DNA from: Arachnopeziza araneosa
Taxonomy: Eukaryota; Ascomycota; Leotiomycetes; Helotiales; Arachnopezizaceae
Direction: 5' to 3'
Assembly: GCA_003988855.1 (NCBI GenBank)
Contig: QYAI01000033.1
Span: 1 to 64,000 of the forward strand
DNA: 64,000 nt
The position numbers were made by a program, and so were the translations under genes. Of the stretch, positions 62,969 through 64,000 are shown one piece after another (the first letter of the stretch is position 1; every line of letters begins with the position of its first letter). The notes under the pieces were generated by a model, which was not told where the DNA came from, did not search any database, and saw only the letters and a list, made by a program, of their open reading frames with translations.

Positions 62969-64000
62969 CTACATAATGATTGCCGGCACATCAACGTTAA
63001 CCTTGATGCTCTTGTGCGGTAGAATGCTTCCTCCATTCACATAGATCTCGTCTCCAATCGTAACATCATCACCAAGGACACTCACGTTCTCCAGTCTTGC
63101 CCATCTTCCCACGGTCGAGTTCCAGCCTACAATTGTGCTCTTGACCCAGGCATGGTCTTTTACTTTTGAGCCTGAGAGGAGAACGCAGCGCTGTAAACGC
63201 ACACCATCACCAACAACGACATCCGGGCCAATGGTGACGTTGGGTCCAATGCGGCAGTTCTTGCCAATCTTCGCGGAGGGGTCGATCAAGACGTTGCCGC
63301 CGTGTACGTAGGGGGTGTGTACGGGTGTGAGAAGCTTGGAGCCTTTCTTTGTGAGGGAAGAGAGGTATAGACAGGTTCCAGAGAGGAAATCTTTGGGCTG
63401 TCCGACATCCATCCAGAATCCTTCCAAATCGAAGGAGTGTAGCTGGCCGTCTGCGCAGATTGCGGGGAAGGTCTCTTGTTCGATGGAGGTTGGGCGGAGC
63501 TCAATTCGCTCAAGTACAGAAGGGTTGAGAATGTAGATTCCGGCATTGATTCGGTTCCCGACGAACTCGACGGGCTTCTCTACGAAGCGATCGATGCGCG
63601 AGGGGTGGTTTGGTTTATGTACTACGACGCCATATTTTGAGGGTTCTTCGACTTTGGTCACGACAATGGTGCCTTCATCGCCGTGCTTTTTATGGAAAGC
63701 GGCGAGGTCCGCAAATGGGTAGTCACAGATGACATCTGAGTTCAAAACGAAGAATGGCGTATCATCTTTACCTAGGATTTTTTCTGCGAGCTTGAGAGGG
63801 CCTGCAGTGCCTAGCGGTTCTGACTCGATCGAAAATGTGATATTGACATTGAATCTCTCTGAGTACTGCAATTCCAGACAAATCAGTGCCTGCAGCAAAG
63901 AGGGAGAAATAACTGAGAAACTCACCTCTGCAAGATGCTTCTCCATGATCTCTGGACGGTAATTGACTGCAAGGACAATATCTGTGACTCCCGCAGCCGC
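62969..64000 (-). CDS. mpg1: Mannose-1-phosphate guanylyltransferase (GDP-mannose pyrophosphorylase), 5' partial
   Basis: Makes GDP-mannose from mannose-1-phosphate and GTP in the cytosol, feeding N- and O-glycosylation, GPI anchors (including the step of gpi18) and cell-wall mannan. Seen are exon 63926-64000 (open at the edge) and exon 62969-63865, separated by a 60-nt intron at 63866-63925 (GTGAGT donor, TTGCAG acceptor). 323 residues are present; about the first 40, including the nucleotide-binding Gly-rich signature, lie outside. Landmarks are VTDIVLAVNYRPEIMEKHL, PLGTAGPLKLAEKIL, FFVLNSDVICDYPF, the FVEKP sugar-binding motif, GFWMDVGQPKDFLSG, and a C-terminal left-handed beta-helix of hexapeptide repeats (IGKNCRIGPNVTIGPDVVVG). 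The C-terminal VDVPAIIM fits the family's end. Gene symbols vary between fungi (psa1, vig9, mpg1). Confidence 0.98.
   Translation of the reverse strand, partial: AAAGVTDIVLAVNYRPEIMEKHLAEVSFSVISPSLLQALICLELQYSERFNVNITFSIESEPLGTAGPLKLAEKILGKDDTPFFVLNSDVICDYPFADLAAFHKKHGDEGTIVVTKVEEPSKYGVVVHKPNHPSRIDRFVEKPVEFVGNRINAGIYILNPSVLERIELRPTSIEQETFPAICADGQLHSFDLEGFWMDVGQPKDFLSGTCLYLSSLTKKGSKLLTPVHTPYVHGGNVLIDPSAKIGKNCRIGPNVTIGPDVVVGDGVRLQRCVLLSGSKVKDHAWVKSTIVGWNSTVGRWARLENVSVLGDDVTIGDEIYVNGGSILPHKSIKVNVDVPAIIM

Noticed and set aside
1..64000. CRISPR arrays, rRNA genes, replication origins
   Set aside because: No regularly spaced repeats or rRNA-like sequence was seen, and the host is eukaryotic.

Overview
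The window is nuclear DNA of a filamentous ascomycete, probably a Leotiomycete-type fungus. Evidence is the content of short spliceosomal introns (43-153 nt, GTRNGY donors, CTAAC/CTGAC-like branch sites, AG acceptors), long intergenic spaces, and a run of typical fungal genes: gpi18, blm10, vosA (velvet family), a Sas3-type MYST acetyltransferase, exocyst sec3, an SRP40/Nopp140-like gene and GDP-mannose pyrophosphorylase. The genus call is an inference; the gene calls are not.

Layout. 1-463: decayed Fot1/pogo-like DDE transposase running off the left edge. 701-2115 (-): GPI mannosyltransferase 2 (gpi18). 3326-5173 (+): conserved fungal protein of unknown function. 6091-12063 (+): Blm10/PA200 proteasome activator. 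12064-22264: about 10.2 kb with no gene I can support, holding short repeats and the promoter and 5' leader of vosA. 22265-23911 (+): vosA. 23912-25853: microsatellite-rich spacer. 25854-33717 (-) and 34811-44935 (+): a divergent pair of very large genes encoding an insecticidal-type toxin complex (Tc/ABC toxin), a natural TcB-TcC fusion and a TcA. 47068-50536 (+): Sas3-like acetyltransferase. About 52600-53836 (-): a membrane protein gene with a broken frame. 55357-59795 (-): sec3. 60690-62132 (+): srp40-like. 62969-64000 (-): GDP-mannose pyrophosphorylase, 5' end outside the window.

The outstanding feature is the Tc locus. Tc toxins are best known from insect-associated bacteria: TcA forms the pore and translocation channel, and TcB plus the N-terminal part of TcC form a cocoon that holds a variable C-terminal effector. 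Here all three components sit in two genes inside a fungal chromosome between housekeeping genes. Both genes carry spliceosomal introns, and their base composition looks by eye like that of their neighbours. This indicates an old transfer from bacteria that was domesticated and kept open across about 18 kb of coding sequence. The effector end carries eukaryote-like acidic and serine runs, a possible PD-(D/E)XK nuclease-like motif and a basic, NLS-like tail. The other genes are housekeeping or developmental and show no obvious functional link to it, apart from the position of the spore regulator vosA next door.
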